A stretch of 64,000 bases of DNA from Pararhizobium sp. (lineage in GTDB: Bacteria > Pseudomonadota > Alphaproteobacteria > Rhizobiales > Rhizobiaceae), in contig CP051237.1 in NCBI GenBank assembly GCA_017794825.1, positions 3,430,501 to 3,494,500 on the forward strand, given 5' to 3'. This document shows positions 16,696-24,908 of this stretch, in pieces (the stretch's first letter is position 1; each line of letters opens with the position of its first letter). The notes under the pieces are model-generated. The model saw only the letters and a program-made list of their open reading frames with translations, made no database searches and was not told the DNA's origin. The position numbers and the translations under genes are program-made.

Positions 16696-17601
16696 TCAGA
16701 GGTTGGCGCAAAGCGCAACGAGGTGATTGCGCAGCCACCTATGGCTTGGATCCTCGTCGAGAGCTTCGTGCCAAATCAGAAAGACCGGGAATTCGGGCGT
16801 CCGAACAGGCACGGTGTAGGATTTCAGGCGGAAGTGGTCCGAATAGGTGAACGCCATTCTGCGCGGCAGCGTCGCCAGCAGGTTGGAGCGTTGCACGACT
16901 GCGGGCATCGACAGGAAGTGCGGCACCGTCAGGGCTATCTTTCTCTTCAGGCCGCGCTTGTCGAGAGCGAGATCGATCATCGGCCGGGATTTCCGGCGCG
17001 GCGTTATCACGACATGCTGCAGGTCGAGATATGTGTCCAGCGAGAGTTGTTCGCCAAGCACGGGATGGTCGACGCGCGCGAGTGTGACAAGATCTTCCGT
17101 CAATACGCATTTGCTGACGAAACCCTCGCCCTGCAGCGCGAAATAGTCGAGCGCAAGATCAACTGTTCCTTCGCGGAGTTCGCGCGTCAACGATGCGCTT
17201 GGCTCCGGCCGGATCTGGATGTGGATGCCGGGCGCCGCCTCCGTCAGCCAGTCGATGAAGCGCGGGATGAGGATGGTTTCGCCGTAGTCCTCCACCGCTA
17301 TGACGAATTCGCGGTTCGATTTCGAATAGTCGAATTCCTCGTCGCTGCGCAGGCCGCGCTCCAGCAATTCCAAAGACTTGCGGATAGGATCTCGCAGCGC
17401 CTTGGCGCGCGCGGTCGGAGCCATGCCGCTCCCTTCGCGCTTGAAAAGCGGATCGTCTATGGCGTGACGCAATCGCGCCAGCGCGTTCGAGACGGCGGGC
17501 TGGGAAAGATTGAGGCGCAGCGCCGCCCGGGAGATGCTTCTCTCGGAATAAACCGCATCGAATACCAGAAGCAGGTTCAGATCGATCGACCTGAGATTCA
17601 T
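16696..17601 (-). CDS. LysR-family transcriptional regulator of the CoA catabolic genes
   Basis: The 301-residue protein begins with a standard LysR winged helix-turn-helix (MNLRSIDLNLLLVFDAVYSERSISRAALRLNLSQPAVSNALARLR), followed by a type-2 periplasmic-binding-fold effector domain (residues ~90-300). I chose ATG 17601 because GGGAGGAA precedes it; a GTG/ATG six codons upstream would place extra residues before the conserved start. It lies between a leftward operon (hydratase, dehydrogenase, synthetase, exporter) and a rightward operon (thiolase, DUF35, TAXI-TRAP, dehydrogenase). Copies of ATATTCAG occur in front of both its own gene and the hydratase gene, consistent with control of the whole regulon and autoregulation. 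The inducer is probably the transported acid or its CoA ester. Confidence 0.9.
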   Translation of the reverse strand: MNLRSIDLNLLLVFDAVYSERSISRAALRLNLSQPAVSNALARLRHAIDDPLFKREGSGMAPTARAKALRDPIRKSLELLERGLRSDEEFDYSKSNREFVIAVEDYGETILIPRFIDWLTEAAPGIHIQIRPEPSASLTRELREGTVDLALDYFALQGEGFVSKCVLTEDLVTLARVDHPVLGEQLSLDTYLDLQHVVITPRRKSRPMIDLALDKRGLKRKIALTVPHFLSMPAVVQRSNLLATLPRRMAFTYSDHFRLKSYTVPVRTPEFPVFLIWHEALDEDPSHRWLRNHLVALCANL

Positions 17602-17631
17602 CGGTTCCTCCCTCGTCATCAGGAGAAAATA

Positions 17632-17653
17632 ATATTCAGATCGTCAATAAAGT
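17632..17653. promoter_or_regulatory. Candidate LysR operator in the divergent LysR/thiolase intergenic region
   Basis: ATATTCAG at 17632-17639 followed by ATCGTCAATA gives an imperfect dyad, matching the perfect repeat at 16661-16679. It lies about 30 bp upstream of the LysR start and ~115 bp upstream of the thiolase start. A second dyad GTCTA/TAGAC occurs in the same gap. Regulation of both divergent genes is inferred. Confidence 0.5.
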
Positions 17654-17753
17654 CTATTCCCTATAGAAAGTAGACAAATACACTAACCCTGCTCATGCTC
17701 GCATCGACAAGATAGGGGCGTTCCATGCGTCGCCCTTCGAGGGAGGAGACTCG

Positions 17754-18962
17754 ATGCGAGGAAATGTCGCCATTGTCGGTTATGGCAGGACGCCTTACAG
17801 CCGGCTGAAGCCCGGCGAGCCGGTGCTGACAGTGGATGAGTACATCGCCTGGGCAGCCGAGCTTGCGCTTGAGAGCGCGGGCATGTCGAAGTCGGATTTC
17901 GACGGCCAGGGGCTTGGCGTTTCTCATGCCGAAGTGGCGCACACGGTGAACTGGTCGGCTGCCACCGCAGAGAATCTGGGCATCAGTCCCAACGCGCTGA
18001 TACGCGGTGACCAGGGCGGGTGTTCCGCCACGTCAATGCTTATCCGCGCAGCCGCGCTGATCGAGGCCGGAATAATCGATCGGGCGCTGATCGTTGGCGC
18101 GGACACGCCTTTGAGCATGCCTTCCATCGCTCCGGGCCTGCCGCTCTCGCCTGAGAGAACGCGCGGCGTCTACTGGGACTTCCAGGGGCCATTCGGCGTC
18201 ATGGGCGCGACAGCCCAGTTCGCGCTGGTGCTGCGCAGGTACATGCATGAACACGACGTATCGCCTGAACAGCTGGGCAAGGTTGCAGTTACGAACCGGT
18301 ACCACGCCTCCCTCCACCCGGGCGCAATCTATCGGAAGCCCTTTACGCTGGAAGACTATCTCGATTCCCGGATGCTGTCGGACCCGATCCGGCTTTTCGA
18401 TTGCGTTCCGATCGTGAACGGCGGACTGGCCTATATCGTGACATCCGCCGAGTCGGCGAAAACCATCACCGACAGGCCCGTCTACATGCTTGGATGCGGG
18501 GAGACGAACAACTTCTATTGCGGATCGCGCGTCTTTCCGGATGTGACGGTCACCGGATTTTCCCAATCCGCGCCGCGCGCCATGGAAATGGCTGGGGTAG
18601 AGCACGACGACATCGACTTTCTTCAGCCCTATGACGACTACCCGTTCATCTCCATGATGACGATCGAGGACTGGGGATTCTGCAAGAAGGGAGATGGCGG
18701 AAAGTTCATCGAGGAGCGCGATCTGCGTTTCGACGGAGATTTTCCGTTGTCCACTGACGGCGGGCAGCTCTCGGGCGGTCAACCCGGCGGCGCGAATGGC
18801 GGGTTCATGCCCCTTGTCGAGGGCGTGGCGCAATTGCGTGGCGAGGCCGGAGACAGGCAGGTCAAGGACGCCTCCATCGGGGCGGTGTGCGGATTCGGCG
18901 GCATCCCTTACGGACGTCCGGGCCGCAGCTGTATCTCAATCATTCTCGGATCGGAGGCCTGA
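17754..18962 (+). CDS. Thiolase-fold protein (SCP2/Ltp2-like), paired with DUF35 subunit
   Basis: The 402-residue protein has the double thiolase fold of the acetyl-CoA acetyltransferase/nonspecific lipid-transfer subgroup. A cysteine at the usual nucleophile position is present (Cys90 in DQGGCSATSM) and a second in GAVCGFGG (Cys379). The usual GHP histidine motif is replaced: SGGQPGGANGG has Gln343 where His is expected. Such proteins partner with DUF35 OB-fold/zinc-ribbon subunits and act as thiolases or as retro-aldolases on CoA thioesters (for example BbsB and Ltp2). The next gene, 4 bp downstream, is exactly such a DUF35 protein. GGGAGGAG gives a strong start at 17754. It would cleave a beta-oxoacyl-CoA in this regulon, but the chemistry is open because of the missing His. 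Confidence 0.82.
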   Translation: MRGNVAIVGYGRTPYSRLKPGEPVLTVDEYIAWAAELALESAGMSKSDFDGQGLGVSHAEVAHTVNWSAATAENLGISPNALIRGDQGGCSATSMLIRAAALIEAGIIDRALIVGADTPLSMPSIAPGLPLSPERTRGVYWDFQGPFGVMGATAQFALVLRRYMHEHDVSPEQLGKVAVTNRYHASLHPGAIYRKPFTLEDYLDSRMLSDPIRLFDCVPIVNGGLAYIVTSAESAKTITDRPVYMLGCGETNNFYCGSRVFPDVTVTGFSQSAPRAMEMAGVEHDDIDFLQPYDDYPFISMMTIEDWGFCKKGDGGKFIEERDLRFDGDFPLSTDGGQLSGGQPGGANGGFMPLVEGVAQLRGEAGDRQVKDASIGAVCGFGGIPYGRPGRSCISIILGSEA

Positions 18963-18965
18963 ACC

Positions 18966-19382
18966 ATGAACGCCCTGCCAAGCAAGCCGCTGCCCGAAAT
19001 ACCCGAACTGACGCGTCCGTTCTGGAGCGCTGCGAGGGAAGGGCGGCTGGTCATGCAGAAGTGTTCGAGCTGCGGAACGGTGAATTTTCATCCCAAGCCG
19101 TGGTGCATCGAATGCGGCGACCGCGACCTTGTTTGGACAGAGATGAAACAGGAAGGCGCGGTCTATTCCTTTACGATTTCTCATTCGGTTGCGATGAACT
19201 ATCTCGGCTGGCAGGAGGAGTTGCCGGTTGTCATGTGCCTCATCGATATCGACGACGGCGCGCGGATGTATGCGCAGCTGACGGACGTCGCCGAACAGGA
19301 CATCCATGTCGGAATGCGGGTAAAGGCGTATTTCGAACCGATAGGCAAGGAAGCCGGCATACCGAAATTCAGGCCGGCGTGA
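18966..19382 (+). CDS. DUF35 zinc-ribbon/OB-fold protein, partner of the thiolase-like enzyme
   Basis: The 138-residue protein has an N-terminal helix, a rubredoxin-like zinc ribbon (Cys33, Cys36, Cys47, Cys50 in CSSCGTVNFHPKPWCIECG) and a C-terminal OB fold (residues ~60-138). Family members (for example ChsH2 C-terminal domain and BbsA) bind a thiolase-fold partner and position acyl-CoA substrates. It starts 4 bp after the thiolase-like gene, so the two are almost certainly co-translated and form a complex. No enzymatic residues of its own are expected. Confidence 0.88.
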   Translation: MNALPSKPLPEIPELTRPFWSAAREGRLVMQKCSSCGTVNFHPKPWCIECGDRDLVWTEMKQEGAVYSFTISHSVAMNYLGWQEELPVVMCLIDIDDGARMYAQLTDVAEQDIHVGMRVKAYFEPIGKEAGIPKFRPA

Positions 19383-19464
19383 GTGTTCGGCGCAAGTCCG
19401 GACGCCGCAGGCATTACGCCATCCGGGCAGTTGAAACAGTTCGAATTCTGGGAGGATAACGATT

Positions 19465-20490
19465 ATGAATATTGCAGCAAAATCGACCAAGCGCGGACTC
19501 GCCGCCGGCGTTATCGCGTTGACGGCCCTGTCGCTGGGGGCGGGCGTCGCCATGGCGCAGGAGGAAACCGTTGAAATAAGCCTGATCAGCGCGCCCTTCG
19601 GCACCGGTTCCTATGTCATGGGATCGGCGCTCGAGGAAATCTCGAAGAAGAACGATACGGGCGTGCGGATCACCCATACGGAAAGCCCGGGCTTCGTTTT
19701 CAACATCAAGAAGCTGGACAAGGAGCCTGAGCTGAAGGCGAACACGATCGTCGGTTCCGGCGGCGGCGTTCAGGGTCTGGCGAAAGCTGGAGCAGATCCG
19801 TTCGACAAGCAGTATGACGGCCTCAAGCTCATCGCGAACTACAATCTGAACTCAAGCTGGCTTGCGAGTCTCGATGACGACATCAAGACGCTTGACGACC
19901 TGAAGGGCAAGAAGGTGGCTGTCGGGCGTCGCGCCCAGATCAACTGGGCGATCCAGCCTGTCGCGATTCTCCAGAACGGTCACGGTTTCAAGGAAGGCGA
20001 CGTCGACATCCAGTATGTCGGAACGAAGGAATCGGTTGCGGCGCTTCTCGACGGAACGGCGGACGCCGCGATTGTCGGGGGCTATATCGATCCGGTCAGC
20101 GACCGCATGATGCTGAGCCCGCAGACGATTGAATTCCTGGCGTCGGGTCGCAAGCCGAACCATCTCGCATGGGGCGCGGACAACGTGACGAAAGCCCGCG
20201 AAGCCGGAATCAGCATGGCCAATGTCACGATCCCGGCCGGCATCGACCCGAGCATTTCCGAGCCCATGGAAGGGTTTGCCGACAGCGTCGCCTGGATGGT
20301 TGCGCCGGAGTTTCCGGATGAGGTCGCCTACAAGGTCACCAAGTTGATCCTCGAGAACATCGAGCAATTCGGCGACTATCAGGCGACCGGAAAGTTGATG
20401 TCTCCCGAAGGCATGATCTATGGCTGGGATATCGAGGACATTCATCCCGGAGCCTTGAAGGCATATCGCGAGGCCGGTCTGATCGATTGA
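19465..20490 (+). CDS. TAXI-family TRAP transporter substrate-binding protein
   Basis: The 341-residue protein has a signal peptide (hydrophobic residues ~11-28, cleavage after AMA) followed by the TAXI solute receptor fold: ISLISAPFGTGSYVMGSALEEI, GSGGGVQGLAKAG and GTADAAIVGGYIDP. It binds a carboxylate or related substrate in the periplasm and delivers it to the fused permease encoded next. GGGAGG precedes ATG 19465. The intergenic hairpin with T-run right after it is expected to give more receptor than permease. In this regulon the likely ligand is the acid activated by the acyl-CoA synthetase; the exact ligand cannot be read from sequence. Confidence 0.9.
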   Translation: MNIAAKSTKRGLAAGVIALTALSLGAGVAMAQEETVEISLISAPFGTGSYVMGSALEEISKKNDTGVRITHTESPGFVFNIKKLDKEPELKANTIVGSGGGVQGLAKAGADPFDKQYDGLKLIANYNLNSSWLASLDDDIKTLDDLKGKKVAVGRRAQINWAIQPVAILQNGHGFKEGDVDIQYVGTKESVAALLDGTADAAIVGGYIDPVSDRMMLSPQTIEFLASGRKPNHLAWGADNVTKAREAGISMANVTIPAGIDPSISEPMEGFADSVAWMVAPEFPDEVAYKVTKLILENIEQFGDYQATGKLMSPEGMIYGWDIEDIHPGALKAYREAGLID

Positions 20491-20507
20491 TCGGAAACGG
20501 CAACTTC

Positions 20508-20548
20508 GGGGAGACATCTGCCAATTATTGTGATGTCTCCCCCTTTTT
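20508..20548 (+). terminator. Intra-operon terminator/attenuator between TAXI receptor and permease genes
   Basis: A perfect 11-bp stem, GGGGAGACATC (20508-20518) with GATGTCTCCCC (20532-20542), a 13-base loop, then C and five T residues. It sits 18 bases after the receptor stop and ~55 bases before the permease start, suiting partial termination that favours receptor synthesis. Confidence 0.8.
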
Positions 20549-20602
20549 GGCAGGAAAAGACGTCTCTTTGCGGCCCGCCCGCGCTACCGGAGCATCGACG
20601 CC

Positions 20603-22504
20603 ATGCAGACCAGATTGCTGGACGGCGCCATCGTTTTGATCGGACTTTTGATGTTCGGCTACCAGATGGTCTCGACCCAATACCTGTTTCTCGGCTCCTA
20701 CGAGCACCAGGCTGTGCATCTCGGCTTTATCTTTGCATTGCTGTTTCTGAACCAGGCGCGTCAGGCCGCGGGCGTTTTCGGGATTGTTTCCAACCTGGTG
20801 TTCGCGGTGCTTGGCGTTGCGGCGACCGGATACGTGCTTTTCAACATCGTCCATCTGGAAGAGGTCTTCGGCTATCCGGAGCCGATCGACGTCGTGGTGG
20901 GCGTGGTCCTTATCGGGCTTGTCGTGATCGCGACGCGCGCCGCATGGGGATGGACCCTGCCGATCGTTGCGGCGATCTTCGTCGGCTATTTTCTGTGGGG
21001 GCACTACCTGACCGGCCACCTTCACCATCGGCCGTTCAATTTCGACTATGTGGTTTCCTATCTCAGTATCGGACTGTCGGGGATTTTCGGAACCTTTCTC
21101 GGCATTTCAGCCAACCAGGTCTTCCTTTTCGTCGTGTTCGGCGCGCTGCTCGGCATCATCAAGGTCAACGACTTCTTTCTTGAAGCGGGCAAGATCGCCG
21201 GCAAGGCCTTTCGCGGTGGACCGGGTCAGACGGCTGTGGTCTCCAGCGGTTTTATCGGGATGATTTCCGGCGCGGCCGTCGCGAACGTGGCGGTCACCGG
21301 CGCCTTCACCATCCCCTACATGAAACAGGTCGGATACAAGCCGGAGCATGCCGGCGCGATCGAAGCGACCGCTTCCACGGGCGGCCAGCTCATGCCGCCC
21401 GTCATGGGCGCGGCGGCGTTTCTGATGGCGTCGTTCCTCGGCGTGTCCTACGACACGGTGATGCTTGCCGGCATTTTGCCCGCCATCCTCTATTTCTGGG
21501 GCGTGATGCTGGGCGTTCAGTTCCTTGCGGTGCGCTTCGATATCCGCCCTCCGCTGGAACGGATCAACTTTCCGGTCCTGTTGCGTCGCCTGCCGCTCTT
21601 CGCGCTGCCGCTTGCGGTGCTGATCGCCATGCTGATCATGCAGTACAGTCCGGCCAACGCCGCGTTCTGGGCGATTATCCTCGCCGTCGCGCTATCCTAT
21701 ATCGACCCGCAAACCCGCCCGAAAATCGGTCACCTGGCGAGGAGCATCGCCGGCGGCGCCGTGGTCGGCGCCCAGATCGGAATTTCGCTGGCGCTCGTTG
21801 GACTCATCGCGCAGACGCTTATCACCACCGGGCTCGGCAACAAGATCGCAAGTCTCGTCGAGTTGCTCAGCGCCGGAAATCTGCTGATCGGACTGGTTTT
21901 GACGATGATCGTCTCGATCATCCTCGGATGCGGCGTGCCGACGAGCGCCGCCTACACGCTGGTTGCGATCGTGGTTATCCCGTCGGTCATCAAGATGGGC
22001 GTGGACCCGATCGCCGCGCACTTCTTTTCGTTCTATTTCGCCGTCATTTCCTCCCTGACGCCGCCGGTGGCGCTTGCAGCGCTGGCAGGCGCGGGCCTGG
22101 CTGGAGCGCCTTACTTCAAAACCTCGCTTTCCGCCGCAAAGCTCGCCATATCCGGCTTCATCATACCGTTCCTGATCATCTTCAATCCGCTGCTCACCTT
22201 CAATCCGGTGAGCTGGGTCTGGGGGATCGGGACGATCATTGCAGTGCCGCTCGGCATGACGGCGCTGACCGCGGCGATCTACGGATGCGGCCTGACGGTG
22301 TTTACGGCGAAGGAACGATTGCTGGCCACGCTCGCCGCAGCCTGCCTGCTTGGATATTCCGCCTTCAGGCATGTCGACGAATTGCCCATCGAATATCCGA
22401 TGCTTGCGCTTGGCGTCGCCGCCTTTGCCGCGACGCTGTACACGCAGATTCGCACGACAAGGGCGAAAGGCGAGCCCCTGAACCCGCAATTGCAGAACGG
22501 ATAG
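20603..22504 (+). CDS. TAXI-TRAP transporter fused permease (DctQ-M type)
   Basis: The 633-residue protein is hydrophobic throughout, with a four-helix small-subunit-like region (residues ~1-140) joined to a DctM-type large permease (helices with GGPGQTAVVSSGFIGMISGAAVANVAVTG and GCGVPTSAAYTLVAIVVIP). Such 4TM+12TM fusions are the usual partner of TAXI receptors and use an ion gradient to import the receptor-bound solute across the inner membrane. Length is normal for the family. It follows the receptor gene across an attenuator-like hairpin and precedes a 3-hydroxyacyl-CoA dehydrogenase by 50 bp, so transport and catabolism are co-expressed. Confidence 0.9.
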   Translation: MQTRLLDGAIVLIGLLMFGYQMVSTQYLFLGSYEHQAVHLGFIFALLFLNQARQAAGVFGIVSNLVFAVLGVAATGYVLFNIVHLEEVFGYPEPIDVVVGVVLIGLVVIATRAAWGWTLPIVAAIFVGYFLWGHYLTGHLHHRPFNFDYVVSYLSIGLSGIFGTFLGISANQVFLFVVFGALLGIIKVNDFFLEAGKIAGKAFRGGPGQTAVVSSGFIGMISGAAVANVAVTGAFTIPYMKQVGYKPEHAGAIEATASTGGQLMPPVMGAAAFLMASFLGVSYDTVMLAGILPAILYFWGVMLGVQFLAVRFDIRPPLERINFPVLLRRLPLFALPLAVLIAMLIMQYSPANAAFWAIILAVALSYIDPQTRPKIGHLARSIAGGAVVGAQIGISLALVGLIAQTLITTGLGNKIASLVELLSAGNLLIGLVLTMIVSIILGCGVPTSAAYTLVAIVVIPSVIKMGVDPIAAHFFSFYFAVISSLTPPVALAALAGAGLAGAPYFKTSLSAAKLAISGFIIPFLIIFNPLLTFNPVSWVWGIGTIIAVPLGMTALTAAIYGCGLTVFTAKERLLATLAAACLLGYSAFRHVDELPIEYPMLALGVAAFAATLYTQIRTTRAKGEPLNPQLQNG

Positions 22505-22554
22505 CAGCGGCGCCCGGCGCCCGGTTTTGCAGATGTTGATGAAAGGCTCCGCCC

Positions 22555-23553
22555 ATGGCTGACGACAATCCGGCGATTGCGAGGCACGTCATCGTTGTCG
22601 GCGCCGGAGCGATGGGACGCGACATAGCAGCGATGTTCCTGGGCGGCGGATCGACGGTGGAGGTCATCCTGCGCGATGCTTCAAAGGTCGAAGCATGCCG
22701 GGAAGGCATTGCCGTCAGCGTCGCCGAGACCAGGCGTCCGTTCGAACCTTCGCAGCTGACCATCCGGTCCGGGATGCATAAGCCGGACTGGAGGAACGCC
22801 GACCTTGTCGTGGAGGCGGTTCCGGAAGATCTGGCGACGAAGCGCGCCATTTTCTCGGAGATCGCGGAGCGCGTGGCGAGCGACGTGATTGTCGCGTCGA
22901 ACGCGTCGGCGATCCCGATCAGCGCCATCGCCGAGGGTCTATCGCTGGGTCGCAACGCCATCGGCATGCACTTCTTCCTGCCCGCGCATCTTGTGCCACT
23001 GGTCGAGGTCATCTGTGGTCAGGACACCGATCCGGCTGTGGCGTACCGCGCCGTGTCGATGCTGCGCGCCGCCGGCAGCAGGCCGGTGCTCGTGCGCCGC
23101 GATACGCCGGGGTTTCTCGCTAATCGAATCCAGCACGCCATGATGCGCGAAGTCTTTGCCGTCATCGACGAAGGTCTGGCCTCACCGGAGGATGTGGACG
23201 CCGCAGTCCGGTACAGCTTCGGCATGCGCTTTCTCGCCGCAGGTCCGTTGATGCAGAAGGAATTATCCGGCCTCGACACGCAGATGGCTGCGGCGAGGAG
23301 CATCTACCCCGTGCTGGCCACCAACGCGGAGCCTGGTCCAAGCCTGGCGGAAAAGGTCAAACGGGGTCACACCGGTCTCAAGGCGCTGCAGGGTTTCTGG
23401 CAGTGGACGCCGGAAGAGGCCGAACGCGTCCGCGAAGAATTTCGTACGGCTCTGATGGAGAGCCTGAACCTGCTCAACCGCATCGATCAGGCGGCTTCGC
23501 ATTTTGATGCCCTATCAGCTGCCCCGACCGACGACGTCAAATCGTCACATTAA
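22555..23553 (+). CDS. 3-hydroxyacyl-CoA dehydrogenase family protein
   Basis: The 332-residue protein has an N-terminal Rossmann NAD-binding motif (VIVVGAGAMGRDIAAMFLGGG), the family Glu of VVEAVPEDLATKRAIF, the catalytic His region GMHFFLPAHLVPLVEVI (His979-type dyad with a downstream Glu), and a C-terminal helical domain containing DTPGFLANRIQHAMMREVF. It would oxidise a 3-hydroxyacyl-CoA with NAD+, the step between the enoyl-CoA hydratase and the thiolase-like protein of this regulon. The close family includes 3-hydroxybutyryl-CoA dehydrogenase and gulonate or 3-hydroxyadipyl-CoA-like dehydrogenases, so substrate identity is uncertain. It ends the rightward operon; a serC-like promoter sequence begins 6 bp after the stop. 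Confidence 0.82.
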   Translation: MADDNPAIARHVIVVGAGAMGRDIAAMFLGGGSTVEVILRDASKVEACREGIAVSVAETRRPFEPSQLTIRSGMHKPDWRNADLVVEAVPEDLATKRAIFSEIAERVASDVIVASNASAIPISAIAEGLSLGRNAIGMHFFLPAHLVPLVEVICGQDTDPAVAYRAVSMLRAAGSRPVLVRRDTPGFLANRIQHAMMREVFAVIDEGLASPEDVDAAVRYSFGMRFLAAGPLMQKELSGLDTQMAAARSIYPVLATNAEPGPSLAEKVKRGHTGLKALQGFWQWTPEEAERVREEFRTALMESLNLLNRIDQAASHFDALSAAPTDDVKSSH

Positions 23554-23559
23554 TTTCTC

Positions 23560-23589
23560 TTGCCCTTTTTTCCGGACTTTCGCTATCTC
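23560..23589 (+). promoter_or_regulatory. Promoter closely matching the serC promoter, upstream of the IS630 insertion
   Basis: TTGCCC (23560-23565) and TATCTC (23584-23589) are spaced by 18 bp. The surrounding ~34 bases match the serC promoter at 61056-61088 almost base for base, including the 17-mer ACTTTCGCTATCTCGCC. The first gene downstream on this strand is the BCCT transporter, now separated from it by the IS630 element. Confidence 0.6.
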
Positions 23590-23637
23590 GCCTGTGCGCG
23601 CGTGAAGCGATGTTCATAGAAATCGATATCCATATGG

Positions 23638-23657
23638 TTGCATTCTCATGAATGCAA
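23638..23657. promoter_or_regulatory. Inverted repeat, candidate operator
   Basis: TTGCATT and AATGCAA form a perfect 7-bp dyad with a 6-base spacer, about 50 bp downstream of the serC-like promoter and 80 bp before the IS630 left end. It could have regulated the transcript disrupted by the insertion. Confidence 0.35.
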
Positions 23658-23735
23658 ATTCCCGTCGATTATGAATTATTGGGAAATCTCGAATCCGGCG
23701 TCTGGGCCGTTCTTCTCTTTCTTACCCACATATTA

Positions 23736-24786
23736 GAGCAACGGGCGATTAGTGTGGAACGCATCCTGTTGACCTGAAGTAGTTCCAGCATTCTTGCGGT
23801 GTGAACAGGCTGCAGACATGTCCGACTGCCTTCCAAAGGTCTTCATATGTTCGAGCTTTCGCCTTTCTGAGCAGTGTCTTCAACTTTGAGAAGGCCTTCT
23901 CGATCGGGTTCAGGTCCGGCGAGTAACGCGGCAGGAACAACACCACAGCGCCGCGCGCCTTGATCGCCTCCGCGGCTCGTGGGCTCTTGTGGACGTTGAG
24001 ATTGTCCCAAATGACGACATCGCCTGGCAGAAGCTTTGGCGCAAGCTGAGTGGTCACATAGGCGTCGAATGCCGAACCGTTGATCGCCCCCTCAACGACC
24101 CAGGGCGCGATCACACGATCGCATCGCAATCCGGCAATGAAGGTTTGCGTGTTCCACTTGCCGAAGGGCGCGTCGGCGACGAGCCTGCCGCCTTTCGGGC
24201 TGCGACCTCTCAGCGGCGTCATGTTGGTTTTTACGCTCGTCTCATCGATAAAGACGAGCCGTCCGGGTGAAGCACGCATCGCCGGCAAACGGTGCTTGCG
24301 CCAGGCCTCGCGCTCGGCCTTGACGTCAGCGCGTTCTTTCTCCGATGCCAGCAGGGTTTTTTTATAGGTAAAGCCCGCCCGACACAGCAGCTTTGAAAGG
24401 TTCGAAGGATCGGCGCTCACGCCATGTTCGCTCAGCAGCCACGCCGCCAGGTCGGGCATGGTGATGTCCGGCTGCGCCTCGACCCTGGCGATCAGCGCAT
24501 CGCTGTAGGGCCCGAGTTTGCCTGTGCCCTTGGGGCGGCCAATAAGATCCGGCTCGGTCGAGCCGGTCTCTTCAAGTCGCTTTTGCCATCGGACAGCCGT
24601 TGCAGCCGAGATCGAATACTGTTCGGCCGCCGCGCGCCGCGACTGGCCCTTGGAAATCGCGTCCGTTACTCGGCGGCGAAGGTCACAGGAAAGTGCATGG
24701 GTCATCGAATCATCTCCTGGACCCAAAGAATCACACCACCGAAAGAATTGGAAGCATCCCTGATTCACTCAAAGCGCACGATGCTC
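23736..24786 (-). mobile_element. Complete IS630-family insertion sequence
   Basis: The element is 1,051 bp, bounded by imperfect inverted repeats GAGCAACGGGCGATT (left, 23736-23750) and its counterpart GAGCATCGTGCGCTT (right end, read on the minus strand from 24786). TA dinucleotides at 23734-23735 and 24787-24788 are the expected IS630 target duplication. One intact transposase gene fills it. It lies in the noncoding stretch between the 3-hydroxyacyl-CoA dehydrogenase and BCCT genes and appears recent and potentially active. Confidence 0.88.
23749..24705 (-). CDS. IS630-family transposase (DD34E)
   Basis: The 318-residue single-frame transposase has an N-terminal helix-turn-helix (residues ~1-60, RRAAAEQYSISAATAVRWQKRL), a second winged-helix region (~80-115) and a Tc1/mariner-like DDE catalytic core: Asp154 in VFIDETSVKTNM, Asp234 in VIWDNLNVHKS and Glu269 in SPDLNPIEKAFSKLK, giving the classical 34-residue D-E spacing of IS630. 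Start ATG 24705 is preceded by AGGAG; longer frames extend upstream toward the right end. All catalytic residues are intact and there is no frameshift. Confidence 0.93.
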   Translation of the reverse strand: MTHALSCDLRRRVTDAISKGQSRRAAAEQYSISAATAVRWQKRLEETGSTEPDLIGRPKGTGKLGPYSDALIARVEAQPDITMPDLAAWLLSEHGVSADPSNLSKLLCRAGFTYKKTLLASEKERADVKAEREAWRKHRLPAMRASPGRLVFIDETSVKTNMTPLRGRSPKGGRLVADAPFGKWNTQTFIAGLRCDRVIAPWVVEGAINGSAFDAYVTTQLAPKLLPGDVVIWDNLNVHKSPRAAEAIKARGAVVLFLPRYSPDLNPIEKAFSKLKTLLRKAKARTYEDLWKAVGHVCSLFTPQECWNYFRSTGCVPH

Positions 24787-24908
24787 TAATCTCATCTGAC
24801 CTTGCCAAGCGCCTACTCCTAAAACCAGGGCTTCAGGTTTTCTGACTCGTGGAGCCGTGATATCAGTTCAGAGAATGCTCAGTAGACGACTCCCGGGAAT
24901 TTGCGACC

